From: Hymenobacter sp. 15J16-1T3B
GTDB taxonomy: Bacteria; Bacteroidota; Bacteroidia; Cytophagales; Hymenobacteraceae
Direction: 5' to 3'
Length of the DNA stretch: 64,000 nt
NCBI RefSeq assembly: GCF_020711235.1
Contig: NZ_JAJFAV010000005.1
Coordinates: forward strand, 248,001 to 312,000
This document shows, one piece after another, positions 34,992 through 44,141 of this stretch. A program made the translations under genes and the position numbers. Numbering within the stretch: position 1 is the first letter of the stretch; each line of letters opens with the position of its first letter. The notes beneath the pieces are model-generated. The model worked only from the letters and a program-made list of their open reading frames with translations. It was not told the DNA's origin and did no database searches.

Positions 34992-35157
34992 CGATTTTAC
35001 TTATCAGTTGTCTGCCCCCAGGAGCAGTTGCGCCGCGTTTTCCGCTGGCGCCGCGCCGCGGGCGGGGTCGGCCCAGCTAGCGGCTCCGGCGCGGGCCCGG
35101 CGGGCGGCGTCAACCCGCACGCAAGCTCTGCCGTTGTAGGAGCCTTAGGATTTTGCC

Positions 35158-35988
35158 ATGAACCACACCTCCGCCCTCTTCTTTGCCGGTACGCTGCTGA
35201 CCACCCTGGCGCCCGCCGCTCAGGCTCAGCAAGCGCCTTCGCCCTACCGCACCCGCTTTGCCGTCGATTTTCCCATCACCGCGGCCCTCGGCGTGGGGGC
35301 CGGCACCGGCCTGTACCTGATTCAGCAAAAGCACGGCCTGAGCGAAGCCGAACTGGCCGCCCTCGATAAGAACGACATTCCCAAATTTGACCGGTGGGTA
35401 GCGGGCAAGTACAGCGACAACGCCCAGCTCGCCAGCGACCTGCTGTGCTACCCCACCCTGCTCATTGCGCCGGGTTTGCTGGCGTTGAATGACAACGTAC
35501 GCGGCCGCTACGGGCAAGTGCTCGGGCTGTACGTGCAGACGCTGGCCCTCTCCGACGCTGCGTTTACCTTGTCGGCGGGCAACGTGTACCGTTACCGGCC
35601 CTTCGTGTACGGACCCGAAGGGCCGGCCAACAAGCGCGGCAGCAAGATTGCCACCAACTCGTTTTTTGCCGGGCACACCGGGCATACGGCCGCGGCTACC
35701 TTCTTCGCGGCCAAGGTATTTCACGACTTCAACCCCGACTCGCCCGCGCAGCCCTACGTGTGGACCGCGGCGGCCCTGGTGCCGGCGGCGGTGGCCTACA
35801 ACCGCATGCAAGCCGGCAAGCACTTCCTCTCCGACAACATTGTGGGCTATTCCGTGGGGGCGCTGTCGGGCATCTTGGTGCCGCAACTGCACAAGGCCAA
35901 GGGCGGCAGCATGTCGATGGTGCCGGTGCAGGGCGTGAACGTCAATGGCTTTAGCTACAGCGGCTTTCGGCTGAGCAAGCAGTTGTAA
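35158..35988 (+). CDS. Exported PAP2-family phosphatase
   Basis: 276 aa. A signal peptide (1-23, ending AQAQ) is followed by several hydrophobic helices. The PAP2 motifs are C2, here SFFAGHTGHTAA (168-179), and C3 with R216-x5-H222-x3-D226 in NRMQAGKHFLSD. Motif C1 is only partly kept: RYRP (145-148) is present, but the usual Lys six residues before it is replaced (A140). Family members dephosphorylate lipid phosphates such as phosphatidate or undecaprenyl diphosphate at the periplasmic face. It stands alone, divergent from metK. Confidence 0.88.
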   Translation: MNHTSALFFAGTLLTTLAPAAQAQQAPSPYRTRFAVDFPITAALGVGAGTGLYLIQQKHGLSEAELAALDKNDIPKFDRWVAGKYSDNAQLASDLLCYPTLLIAPGLLALNDNVRGRYGQVLGLYVQTLALSDAAFTLSAGNVYRYRPFVYGPEGPANKRGSKIATNSFFAGHTGHTAAATFFAAKVFHDFNPDSPAQPYVWTAAALVPAAVAYNRMQAGKHFLSDNIVGYSVGALSGILVPQLHKAKGGSMSMVPVQGVNVNGFSYSGFRLSKQL

Positions 35989-36064
35989 AGCCGCGCGACG
36001 TGCCGGCAATAGCGGATCGAAGGGCTACATTTAACGCCTCTTTGATCCGCTAGTATTGTTGTAG

Positions 36065-37459
36065 ATGAACCTGTGTTGGTTACGCCCGACCGGCCTGTGC
36101 GTGCTGCTAGGCTTCAGTGCTGCGGGCGCCCGCGCTCAGACGTTTGAACGCGGTTACCTCGTGCTCAGCCGCGGCGACACGCTGCGCGGTGAAGTTGAAA
36201 ATGCGTTCTGGTCGGATCCGCCCGACAAAATCCGGTTTCGCTCCGATGCTGGCCTGCGCATATACAGCGCCGGGCAGCTGCGGGCCGTAGGGCTGGGTGG
36301 CGGCCGGCTCTTGCGCCACGAACTGCTGCCTCTCGACCGCACCGCCGAAACCGATGCCAACCGCCTCCAAGTGGGCCTGCACTTGGCGCAGCACCCCGAC
36401 TCGGTGCTAGCCGATGTGCTGGTGGACGGGCCGGCTTCGCTGCTGGGCGTGACGCTCAACAACGTCAAGCACTTCTTTGTGCGGCGGCCGGGGCAGGAAT
36501 ACCTGGAAATGACCGAGCGCCGCTACCTGGTGCTGCGCGACGGCGCCCGGCGCATCGCCGACGGCAACAACTACCGTGGGCAGTTGCTGCTGTACTTCGG
36601 CGACTGCCCCGCCGCGGTATCGGTGGCCGAAGCCGCGGCCTTCACCGCGGCGGCACTGGCGGAGGTGGTGGAAACCTTTAACCGGGAATGCTCCAGCGCC
36701 CGGCAGCCGGGGCGGCGCGTGGCGCGGGAGCGGCGGCCGCCCGTCAAGCTGCAGGTGGGCCCCACCCTGGGGCTGCGCTACAACACCTTGCGGTTTCGCA
36801 CCACCGACGAGCCCGCGGTTGAGCGGGCCACCCTTAACGGCGTGGACCTGGACGGCCACGTGCACCCGCAGATTGGGGCCTACCTGGACCTGGTGCACCC
36901 GGGCCGGCGGCTGGCGCTGCACTTGGCGGTGCAGCACGCCGCGTACGGCCGCACGGTGGCGCTGCCCTCGCCCGATGGCTCGGCGCAATGGCAGGGAAAA
37001 CTGAGCTGGCGAGGCCGGCTCACCACGCCTCAGCTGGGCCTCCGCTGGCTGCGGCCCCTGGGCCAGCAGTACCAGCTGCTGCTGGGCACCGGCGCCGAAG
37101 TGCCCCTGCGCTGGCGCAACCGCGAGGAGTCATTGCAATACGGCGACGACGCGGCCGCGACCCGACTGATCGACAACAACCAACGGCTGTCGACCTACGC
37201 CGTGGTGCGTCCTGGTTTCGGTACCACGCTCCGCCCCTACTTGGAAGCCGGCGTGCACCGCGGCCGGCTGACTTTCACGCTGACGGGCCGATGCTACGGG
37301 CGGGAGTCCCTCTTCGACCACATGGTTGTCAGCCGCTACATCGTCAGCGGGCAGTTCACGCACCACAACGGCTACGATTACTCGGGCCGCACCTACAGCC
37401 TAGGCGTGGCCCTGGGTTACCAGCTCAACCGCAACTCCGACCAGCCGACGCCCCAGTAA
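36065..37459 (+). CDS. Secreted beta-barrel protein, unknown function
   Basis: 464 aa, not recognised as a named family. Signal peptide 1-25 (ending GARAQ). The N-terminal half (about 28-215) holds GYLVLSRGDTLRGEVENAF and YLEMTERRYLVLRDGARRI, a pattern seen in Bacteroidota proteins annotated as porin-family or DUF-type outer-membrane proteins, in which a short beta domain precedes a barrel. From about 230 to the end, alternating strands (VGPTLGLRYNTLRF, GAYLDLVHPGRRLALHLAVQ, YSLGVALGYQLNR) suggest an 8-10 strand outer-membrane barrel. Its last codons are inside a 29-bp perfect inverted repeat. Confidence 0.7.
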   Translation: MNLCWLRPTGLCVLLGFSAAGARAQTFERGYLVLSRGDTLRGEVENAFWSDPPDKIRFRSDAGLRIYSAGQLRAVGLGGGRLLRHELLPLDRTAETDANRLQVGLHLAQHPDSVLADVLVDGPASLLGVTLNNVKHFFVRRPGQEYLEMTERRYLVLRDGARRIADGNNYRGQLLLYFGDCPAAVSVAEAAAFTAAALAEVVETFNRECSSARQPGRRVARERRPPVKLQVGPTLGLRYNTLRFRTTDEPAVERATLNGVDLDGHVHPQIGAYLDLVHPGRRLALHLAVQHAAYGRTVALPSPDGSAQWQGKLSWRGRLTTPQLGLRWLRPLGQQYQLLLGTGAEVPLRWRNREESLQYGDDAAATRLIDNNQRLSTYAVVRPGFGTTLRPYLEAGVHRGRLTFTLTGRCYGRESLFDHMVVSRYIVSGQFTHHNGYDYSGRTYSLGVALGYQLNRNSDQPTPQ

Positions 37460-37512
37460 ACGCCCAGCCCCGGCCGTCGTGATACGGCCGGGGCTGGGCG
37501 TTTACTGGGGCG
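37449..37512. terminator. 29-bp perfect inverted repeat, bidirectional terminator
   Basis: Arms 37449-37477 and 37484-37512 are perfect complements around a 6-nt loop (CGTGAT). The left arm covers the last four codons of the barrel gene including its TAA stop; the right arm ends 10 bp before the stop of the S9 peptidase gene. It carries no long T-tract beyond TTTA. Confidence 0.85.
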
Positions 37513-37522
37513 CGGTGGAGCC

Positions 37523-40006
37523 CTAGCGGCTACCGGTGCTGCCGCCCCCGCCGGCCGGCCCAGCGGCCTGCCCACGCAGGTTGGTTTCGAACAGCTTCAG
37601 AATGCGCTTGTACTCATCGGTCCACGACGCGGGCTCCACGAAGCCGTGGTCTTCGACGGGGTATACAGCTAGCTCCCAGTTTTCCTTTTTCAGCTCGATC
37701 AGGCGCTGCGAGAGGCGCACGATGTCCTGGAAGTGCACGTTGGTATCGACCATGCCGTGGCACATGAGCAGGGCGCCCTTCAGGCCCTCGGCGTAGTTGA
37801 TGGGCGAAGAACGGGCGTAGGCCAGGGAGTCGTTGTAGGGCTCGTTGAGGATGTTGTCGGTGTAGCCGTGGTTGTAGTGGGCCCAGTCGGTGACGGAGCG
37901 CAGGGCGCCGCCGGCCCGGAACACCTCGGGCTGGGTGAACATGGCCATCAGCGTGATGAAGCCGCCGTAGCTGCCGCCGTAGATGCCGATGCGCTGCGGG
38001 TCGACGCCGTACTTGTCCACCAGCAGCTTGGCTCCGTCGACCTGGTCGGAGAGGTCCTTGCCGCCCATGTAGCGGTAGATGCCGGTGCGCCAGGCGCGGC
38101 CGTAGCCGGCCGAGCCGCGGTAATCCACGTCGAGCACGGTGTAGCCGCGGTCGACGAGCAGGTTGTGGAACATGTACTCGCGGAAGTACTGGCTCCACCA
38201 CTTGTGCGCGTTCTGCAGGTAGCCGGCGCCGTGCACGAAGATGACGGCCGGCCGGCTTGGGTCGGGCTGGGCGGGGCGGTAGAGGCGGGCGTAGACGGTG
38301 GCCCCGTCCTGGGCCGGGAAAGTCACCACTTCCGGGTCGCGCCAGGCGTAGCTTTCAAACTCCTTCGTGGTCGAGTGCGTGAGTTGCCGGTACTTGGCGC
38401 CGGGCTTGTTGTCCAGCACGAACAGCTCCCAGGGCTTGTTCGAGTAGCTGTAGCGCACCAGCAGGGTTTTCTCGTCGGGCGACACCACCACTTCGTGGGC
38501 ACCGGAGCGGGTGGTAATCTGCGTGAGTTGGCCGCCGTCGACGGGCAGGCGGTAGAAATGCTGTTCGCCGGGGTGGGGCTTGTTGGCGGTGATAAACCAA
38601 GTCTTTTTGTCCCGGGACAGTTGGGCCTGCTGCACCTCGAAGTTGCCGCTGGTTAGGGCCTTTTTCTGGCCGTTGGTCACGTCCACGGTGTAGAGGTGGG
38701 AGTAGCCGGTTTCCTCGCTCTGGAACCAGATGCGCTTGCCGTCGGGCAGCCAGCCCACGTTGCCGGCGCCGTAGCCGATGCCCGGGCCGTTGATCCAGGC
38801 TTCGTCGCGCTGCCGGTCGAGCAGGCCGATTTTCTGGCTGGTCGGGTCGAGGCTGACAATCCACCGGTCCTTGTTGTCGGCCGAGCGAATGACGAGGAAG
38901 GCCCGCTCGCCGGTGCGGTTCCAGTAGGGGCCGTAGGGCACCACGCGGCGCAGCTCGGAAGCAGGCTTGTCCTTGGCGCCCTTGCCGTCAGCGGCCGGCT
39001 TGCCATCGGGCGCGGGCGTGGGCGCTTTGGCTTTCAGGGCGTACTCCTTGCGGTAAGCAGGCTGCTCGTCGAGGCCCTGCAGGTCCTTGTAGCCGAGCAC
39101 GAAAGTGGTGTCGCGGCCGATGTCGTAGATACCCAGTTCGTAGGCCGTTTGCGGGGCGCCCACTTTGTTGCGGGTGTTCAGCTCTTCGGTAAAGCCCGAC
39201 GCGGTGACGAAGCTCGGCACCAGGGCCAGCTTATCGGCCGCCGGCGCCTGCACCAGCGAGTAGGTCACGTAGCGGCCATCGGGGGCCAGCTGCAGGTTTT
39301 CCACGGTTTTGGTGCCGAGGTAAATGGCTTTGGGCCGCAGCCGGGCCAGAGCTTTCTGCTGCCGCTCCCGGGCCAGCCGGTCCTGCTCGCGTCCGCGCAG
39401 CACTTGGAACAAGGCCAGCTGCTGGGCCCGCAGGTACTTCTCCGATTTATCGGTGGAAGGGCCGGGCAGGGGCTGGCCGCGACGGAAGTCGGTACGCTGG
39501 GCGGTTTCGCCGGTAGCCGGGTCCCAGGTGAAGAGGTTACCGCCGCGCACGTAGCTGAGCACGCGGTCCTGCAGGGCAAATGCCGGCTCGGTTTCACGCT
39601 CGGCCGTGTTGGTCACGCGCCGGCTCTTGCCCGATTTCAGGTCGAGCAAGTAAATGTCGCCGTCCTTTTCGTAGACCTTGCGGCTGCGGGCTTCGTCGTA
39701 CTCGCCGCGGGCGGCGGGCAGCTGGCGCTGCTCCGCGAGGCTGACCTTGCGCGGGGCGCCGCCAGCCGGCGTGGTCACGTACAGCGAGTCGCGGCGGGCT
39801 TTGTCGGGGTTCCACTGGAAGTAGATGCGCTTGCCGTCCTCGCTCCAGTACGGGGCCGAGGGCAGGCCGCCGAGCCACTCCGCCGGCTCGCGCATGATCT
39901 TGTCGACGGTGAGCGGGGCCAGGGCGGCCGGCGCGGCGGCGTTTTGGGCGGCCGCGGACAGCGGCAACAGGCCCGGCAGCAGGCAGAGGTAAGCAGGAAA
40001 ACGCAT
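37523..40006 (-). CDS. Secreted S9-family (prolyl oligopeptidase) peptidase
   Basis: 827 aa from ATG 40006 (MRFPAYLCLLPGLLPLSAAA), giving a signal peptide; the frame reading up to 40537 overlaps the HD gene and is discarded. The N-terminal seven-bladed propeller resembles DPP-IV (GYKDLQGLDEQPAYRKE, GNVGWLPDGKRIWFQSEETG). The C-terminal hydrolase domain carries the nucleophile in GIYGGSYGGFITLMAM (Ser near 677), the Asp in GMVDTNVHFQ and the His in EDHGFVEP. It cleaves dipeptides or oligopeptides, often after proline, in the periplasm. It is convergent with the barrel gene. Confidence 0.93.
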   Translation of the reverse strand: MRFPAYLCLLPGLLPLSAAAQNAAAPAALAPLTVDKIMREPAEWLGGLPSAPYWSEDGKRIYFQWNPDKARRDSLYVTTPAGGAPRKVSLAEQRQLPAARGEYDEARSRKVYEKDGDIYLLDLKSGKSRRVTNTAERETEPAFALQDRVLSYVRGGNLFTWDPATGETAQRTDFRRGQPLPGPSTDKSEKYLRAQQLALFQVLRGREQDRLARERQQKALARLRPKAIYLGTKTVENLQLAPDGRYVTYSLVQAPAADKLALVPSFVTASGFTEELNTRNKVGAPQTAYELGIYDIGRDTTFVLGYKDLQGLDEQPAYRKEYALKAKAPTPAPDGKPAADGKGAKDKPASELRRVVPYGPYWNRTGERAFLVIRSADNKDRWIVSLDPTSQKIGLLDRQRDEAWINGPGIGYGAGNVGWLPDGKRIWFQSEETGYSHLYTVDVTNGQKKALTSGNFEVQQAQLSRDKKTWFITANKPHPGEQHFYRLPVDGGQLTQITTRSGAHEVVVSPDEKTLLVRYSYSNKPWELFVLDNKPGAKYRQLTHSTTKEFESYAWRDPEVVTFPAQDGATVYARLYRPAQPDPSRPAVIFVHGAGYLQNAHKWWSQYFREYMFHNLLVDRGYTVLDVDYRGSAGYGRAWRTGIYRYMGGKDLSDQVDGAKLLVDKYGVDPQRIGIYGGSYGGFITLMAMFTQPEVFRAGGALRSVTDWAHYNHGYTDNILNEPYNDSLAYARSSPINYAEGLKGALLMCHGMVDTNVHFQDIVRLSQRLIELKKENWELAVYPVEDHGFVEPASWTDEYKRILKLFETNLRGQAAGPAGGGGSTGSR

Positions 40007-40104
40007 GAACGGGAATCGGGCAACGGGACCAAGCGCAAGGTAACGCGCCCGGCCGGCAACGACACGCCCCGGCGGCGCAGCGTTGCAACGTCGGGCGGCC
40101 CGGC

Positions 40105-40749
40105 TCAGAAGCGGTTCTGCTGCCAGGCCTCTAGCTCGGCGCGCAGGTTGCGGCGGGCCTGGGGCTCCAGACGGCGAAACTCCTCGGTCTGGTACACGTG
40201 GGGCAGGGCCAGAAACTTCTGCAGCACGTCCTGCCGGCCGCGGCGGTAGAGAATGTCGGGCACCAGGGCGTACTCCTGCCGCACCTGCCGGGCGTAGCGC
40301 CAGTAGTCGGCCTCGGGGGCGCCCAGGATCTGCAGGTCCGCGTCGAGCAGCAGGTGCAGGTCGGTGTCGGCGGCGGGCTGGGGCTGGGTGTGGTCCTTGG
40401 TGCGCTCGATCAGGAAGGCCACCCGCTCGCGGCGGGCGGCGGAAAGGCTGGTTTGGGCCAGAAACTGCCGGGCCATTTCGGCGCTGCGGGCTTCGTTGTC
40501 GGAGCGCAGCGGGCTGTACACCACGTCGTGAAACCACACGGCCAGCTGCACTACCACGGCATCCTGCAAGGCAGCAAGGCGCGGGTCGAGGGCTTCGAGC
40601 ATTTGGCGGATGTGCGGCAGGGCGTGGTAGTGCCGCCCCGATTGGGCGTAGGCGTCGTGGAGCTGTTGGTAGCCGCGGCGGCGCAGGTCGGCATCGGCGG
40701 TGAGCGGCGTCAGCAGTTGTTGCCAGCGCGCTTCCAAGGTCAAGGTCAT
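40105..40749 (-). CDS. HD-domain metal-dependent phosphohydrolase
   Basis: 214 aa. The pattern YHALPHIRQMLEAL followed by LAVWFHDVVYSP (HD pair) and then DNEARSAEMARQFL and VAFLIERTKDHTQ marks the predicted HD-superfamily hydrolases (COG4339 type). These act on phosphoesters, probably nucleotides, with a bound divalent metal. The exact substrate is unknown. It lies 98 bp upstream of the S9 peptidase gene on the same strand. Confidence 0.9.
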   Translation of the reverse strand: MTLTLEARWQQLLTPLTADADLRRRGYQQLHDAYAQSGRHYHALPHIRQMLEALDPRLAALQDAVVVQLAVWFHDVVYSPLRSDNEARSAEMARQFLAQTSLSAARRERVAFLIERTKDHTQPQPAADTDLHLLLDADLQILGAPEADYWRYARQVRQEYALVPDILYRRGRQDVLQKFLALPHVYQTEEFRRLEPQARRNLRAELEAWQQNRF

Positions 40750-40767
40750 GCAGTCGATACGATAAAG

Positions 40768-40808
40768 CGGCGGGTAGCGACGCCGAAGGCCGGCCCCACT
40801 ACCCGCCG
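40768..40808 (-). terminator. Possible hairpin after the amidase gene
   Basis: CGGCGGGTAG and CTACCCGCCG form a 10-bp stem with a 21-nt loop in which GCC/GGC can also pair. It lies 29 nt after the amidase stop codon. There is no T-tract, so support is weak. Confidence 0.4.
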
Positions 40809-40836
40809 GGTATACTCTCTACAACGAGCTGACGGC

Positions 40837-42516
40837 CTAAAAATTCAGTGGCGGGTGCTTTTCGTCGAAGTCGGTGGCGTCTTGGTAGGCCTTGGCCAGG
40901 GCCAGCAGCTTGGCTTCCTGGTAAAGCTGGCCGGTAAAGGTGATGGTGCTCGGCAGCCCGTTGGGGCGCATGCCGTTGGGCACCACCACGGCCGGGTGCC
41001 CGGTGAGGTTGGTAATGACCAAGTTGCTGCTGAACGAGGGCGTGACGTAGCCGTCGAGGTCCTTGATGCGGGCGTCCAGCTCCTCGATGAGCAAGCGCCG
41101 GGCCCGCTGGGCCTGCAGGTATTCCACGGCCGGCACGAAGCGCGAGGCCCGGAACAGGCTGGGCCAGGCGTTGCGGTCCTGCTTCACCAGCAGCGCGTCG
41201 CGGCCCGAGCGGGTGAGGTCGTCGAAAGCGGCGGCGCCCTCGGCGGTGAGCAAGAAGGTCATGTCGGAAGCCGGCAACTTGGGCAGCTCCAGCTCCACCA
41301 ACTGCACGCCCAGCTTGCGCAGCGCGTCGAGGCTGGCTTGGTCGTTGGCCTTGCCGGGGTAGTTGCGCTCAAAATCGGCCTTGACGTAGCCCACCCGCAG
41401 CTTTTTCACGTCGAGGTTGAATTCGTAGTAGAACTCCTGGGACAAGGCCAGCAAGGTGGCCGGGTCGCGCGGGTCGCGGCCCACCAGGGCGTCGAACACC
41501 AGGGCGCAGTCTTCGGCCGAGCGCGTAATGGGGCCGGCTTTGTCCATCGACCAGCTCAGGGCCATGGCCCCGGCCCGGCTCACGCGCCCGAAGGTGGGCC
41601 GCAGCCCGGTGGTGCCGCAGGCCGTGCTCGGGCTGACGATGGAGCCCAGCGTTTCGGTGCCGATGGCGAAGGGCACCAGCCCGGCCGCCACCGCCGAGGC
41701 CGAGCCCGCCGACGAGCCGCTGCTGCCTTGTTTCAGGTCCCAGGGGCTGCGCGTCATACCGCCGTACCACACGTCGCCCATGGCCAGCTCGCCGAGCGTG
41801 AACTTGGCCACCAACACCGCGCCCGCGTCGCGTAGCTTGGTCACCACGGCCGCGTCCTCGTCGAGCTTCTGGTCCTTGTAGGGCACCGAGCCCCAGGTGG
41901 TTTTGTAGCCCTTGGTGCTGAACAGGTCCTTCACCCCGAACGGCACGCCGTGCAGTGGCCCCTTGTACTTGCCGGCCTTGATGTCGGCATCGGCCTGCCG
42001 GGCCTGCTGCAGGGCCAGCTCCTCGGTGAGCGTGGTGACGCACAGCAGCTTGGGGTCATACTTTTTCAGGCGAGCCAGGAAAAACCGGGTTAATTCCTCG
42101 GAGCTGATTTGCCGGGTGCGAAGCAACTCCCCGAGCTGACGCACCGAGTAGAAGGCGAGGTCGTCGCGGCTGGCGGGCAGCGTCACCTTGCCGATGCTGG
42201 GCAGCTGGTCGTCGACGCGCTGCTTGACGGAGGAAATGGTGCGCAGGCGCAGCGGGACGGGGTCGAACACGAGCGTGGGCGCCACGCTGTTGGGCAGCGG
42301 CAGCTTGCGCAGCGCCTCGTAACTGTCGCGGTTGTCGCCCACGTCGCGGCGGGCCGAGTCGAGCTGGGCGTCGGTGAAATGCAGGCCCAGCACTTCTTGG
42401 GCGGCGCGCAGTACGGGCACGGTAAGGGGCGCGGGCGCATCGGCCACGCGCATGGTCAGGGCGCCGAGCGTGAAACAGGCCGCGCCGCTGAGCAGATACG
42501 GAAAAGAAATCTTCAT
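40837..42516 (-). CDS. Exported amidase (amidase-signature family)
   Basis: 559 aa from ATG 42516 (MKISFPYLLSGAACFTLGAL); an adjacent TTG at 42519 is not needed. The N-terminus is a signal peptide or anchor. The Ser-cisSer-Lys triad is visible: Lys in PFGVKDLFSTKGYKTTWGS, the Gly/Ser-rich stretch QGSSGSSAGSASAVAAG with the cis-Ser, and the nucleophile region IGTETLGSIVSPSTACGTTG. Like other Bacteroidota homologues it has about 150 extra residues before the signature. It hydrolyses an amide of unknown nature, probably in the periplasm. It is divergent from the T9SS sugar dehydrogenase gene. Confidence 0.93.
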   Translation of the reverse strand: MKISFPYLLSGAACFTLGALTMRVADAPAPLTVPVLRAAQEVLGLHFTDAQLDSARRDVGDNRDSYEALRKLPLPNSVAPTLVFDPVPLRLRTISSVKQRVDDQLPSIGKVTLPASRDDLAFYSVRQLGELLRTRQISSEELTRFFLARLKKYDPKLLCVTTLTEELALQQARQADADIKAGKYKGPLHGVPFGVKDLFSTKGYKTTWGSVPYKDQKLDEDAAVVTKLRDAGAVLVAKFTLGELAMGDVWYGGMTRSPWDLKQGSSGSSAGSASAVAAGLVPFAIGTETLGSIVSPSTACGTTGLRPTFGRVSRAGAMALSWSMDKAGPITRSAEDCALVFDALVGRDPRDPATLLALSQEFYYEFNLDVKKLRVGYVKADFERNYPGKANDQASLDALRKLGVQLVELELPKLPASDMTFLLTAEGAAAFDDLTRSGRDALLVKQDRNAWPSLFRASRFVPAVEYLQAQRARRLLIEELDARIKDLDGYVTPSFSSNLVITNLTGHPAVVVPNGMRPNGLPSTITFTGQLYQEAKLLALAKAYQDATDFDEKHPPLNF

Positions 42517-42642
42517 CAATTACCCTCGCGCCCGGCTGGTGCCGCCGCGGGCAAGAAATATCCGCAATCCGCTTGGTCCCCCCAATGGCCGGGCTGCGTA
42601 CATACACACATCCGCACACGCTTACCTGCTAACTTCTTGCCT

Positions 42643-44067
42643 ATGAAACGTTTCGCCGCTTCGATTTTATTACTGACCCTGGCCTGCGCCGGCCGGCCCG
42701 ACGCCGTAGCCCAGCCCACCACCTACCAGCTGGGCAGCACCACACTCACGCTGAGCACGCTCACCACCGGGCTGAACACGCCCTGGGAGTTGCTCTGGGG
42801 CCCCGATAACTTTCTGTGGATGACGGAGCGCGGCGGCCGCATCAGCCGCATTAACCCCGCCACGGGGCAGGTCTTGCCGCTGCTGACGCTCAGCGACGTG
42901 ACGCAAACCGGGGAAAGCGGCCTGCTGGGCATGGCCATTTTGCCCTCGCTCACCCTGCCCGCTATTCCCCAGTACAGCGTGTTCGTGGTGTACACCTACA
43001 CCGACAACGGCGCGGTCAAGGAAAAGCTGGTGCGTTATTACTACGATGAGCTGCTGGGCATGATCAACCCGCAGGTTATCCTGGACAACCTGCCGGCCAC
43101 CAACATCCACAGCGGCTCCCGCCTGCTGATTTTGCCCGACCGCACCCTGCTGATGACCACCGGCGACGCCAGCAACACCAGTCTGGCCCAGAACCCGCAG
43201 GCGCTCAACGGCAAGATTCTGCGCTTGAACCCCGATGGCACAGTACCGACCAACAACCCCACGCCCGGTAGCTTGGTGTACACGCTGGGGCACCGCAACC
43301 CGCAGGGGCTGGTGCGGGTGGCCGCTACCGGCCGCCTCTACAGCTCGGAGCATGGCCCCAACAACGACGACGAGCTGAACCTCATCGAAGCCGGCCGCAA
43401 CTACGGCTGGCCCAACGTGGAAGGCTTCTGCAACCTCGCGGCCGAACAACCCTTCTGCCTGGCCAACAACGTGCGCGAACCGCTCACGGCCTGGACGCCG
43501 ACCCGCGCCGTGGCCGGCCTTACTTACTACAACCACCCGGCCATTCCGCAGTGGGCCAACACCCTGCTGCTCGTCAGCCTCAAAGACGGCGCCCTCACCA
43601 GCCTGCCGCTCAATGCCAGCGGCGACCAGCTCGGCGGCCCCGCCGCCGACTTGTGGGCGGGCACTTACGGCCGCCTGCGCGCTATTTGCGTGTCGCCGCA
43701 GGGCCGGGTATACCTGACCACCTCCAACCGTGACGGCCGCGGCGCCCCCGCCGCCACCGACGACCGGGTCTTTGTGCTCGAAAACCGGGCCTACTCTCCC
43801 ACCGCTACCCAAACCGCCCAGTCCGCCACGTGGCAGCTTTATCCCAACCCAGCGCCGGCCGCCCTGCCCGCCGAGCTGAACCTGCCAGCGCTGCCCGAGC
43901 CGGCGGCGTTGGAGCTCACCGACAGCCAGGGCCGGCGCGTGTGGCTCGGCACGGCCGCAGCGCAGCAGACGCGCCTGCAGCTGCCGGCCATGGCGCCCGG
44001 GGCGTACGTGTTGCGGATGCGCACTGCCGAGGGTCGGGAGCAGTACGCCCGCTTGTTGCGCTACTAA
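42643..44067 (+). CDS. T9SS-secreted PQQ-type sugar dehydrogenase
   Basis: 474 aa from ATG 42643 (MKRFAASILLLTLACAGRPD). A signal peptide is followed by a soluble glucose dehydrogenase/Hhip-type propeller: LNTPWELLWGPDNFLWMTER, SGLLGMAILP, LNPDGTVPTNN, YTLGHRNPQGLVRV, YSSEHGPNNDDELNLIEAGR and NYGWPNVEGFC, including the catalytic-His and Arg regions of GDH-B. The C-terminal 80 residues form a T9SS type A tail (WQLYPNPAPAAL, LTDSQGRRVWLG, MAPGAYVLRM). It probably oxidises sugars at the cell surface with PQQ and Ca2+. It is the second such propeller protein in the window and differs in how it is anchored. Confidence 0.9.
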   Translation: MKRFAASILLLTLACAGRPDAVAQPTTYQLGSTTLTLSTLTTGLNTPWELLWGPDNFLWMTERGGRISRINPATGQVLPLLTLSDVTQTGESGLLGMAILPSLTLPAIPQYSVFVVYTYTDNGAVKEKLVRYYYDELLGMINPQVILDNLPATNIHSGSRLLILPDRTLLMTTGDASNTSLAQNPQALNGKILRLNPDGTVPTNNPTPGSLVYTLGHRNPQGLVRVAATGRLYSSEHGPNNDDELNLIEAGRNYGWPNVEGFCNLAAEQPFCLANNVREPLTAWTPTRAVAGLTYYNHPAIPQWANTLLLVSLKDGALTSLPLNASGDQLGGPAADLWAGTYGRLRAICVSPQGRVYLTTSNRDGRGAPAATDDRVFVLENRAYSPTATQTAQSATWQLYPNPAPAALPAELNLPALPEPAALELTDSQGRRVWLGTAAAQQTRLQLPAMAPGAYVLRMRTAEGREQYARLLRY

Positions 44068-44072
44068 CTCAG

Positions 44073-44135
44073 CCGCCCTAAACGCAACAACGCGGCGCCC
44101 CAGGGTGGAGCGCCGCGTTGTTGCGTTTAGGGCGG
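44073..44135. terminator. 26-bp perfect inverted repeat, bidirectional terminator
   Basis: Arms 44073-44098 and 44110-44135 (outermost sequence CCGCCCTAAACGCAACAACG) are perfectly complementary around an 11-nt loop. It lies between two convergent T9SS genes, 6 bp after one stop and 6 bp before the other. There is no T-tract. Confidence 0.85.
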
Positions 44136-44141
44136 GGCTGT

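Noticed and set aside
34909-35010. SAM riboswitch upstream of metK
   Set aside because: The leader has a GC-rich hairpin but none of the conserved SAM-I or SAM-II core sequences I could recognise.
37523-40537. S9 peptidase as a 1004-residue protein
   Set aside because: The first 177 codons overlap the HD hydrolase gene on the same strand in another frame and look non-coding; the ATG at 40006 gives a clean signal peptide.
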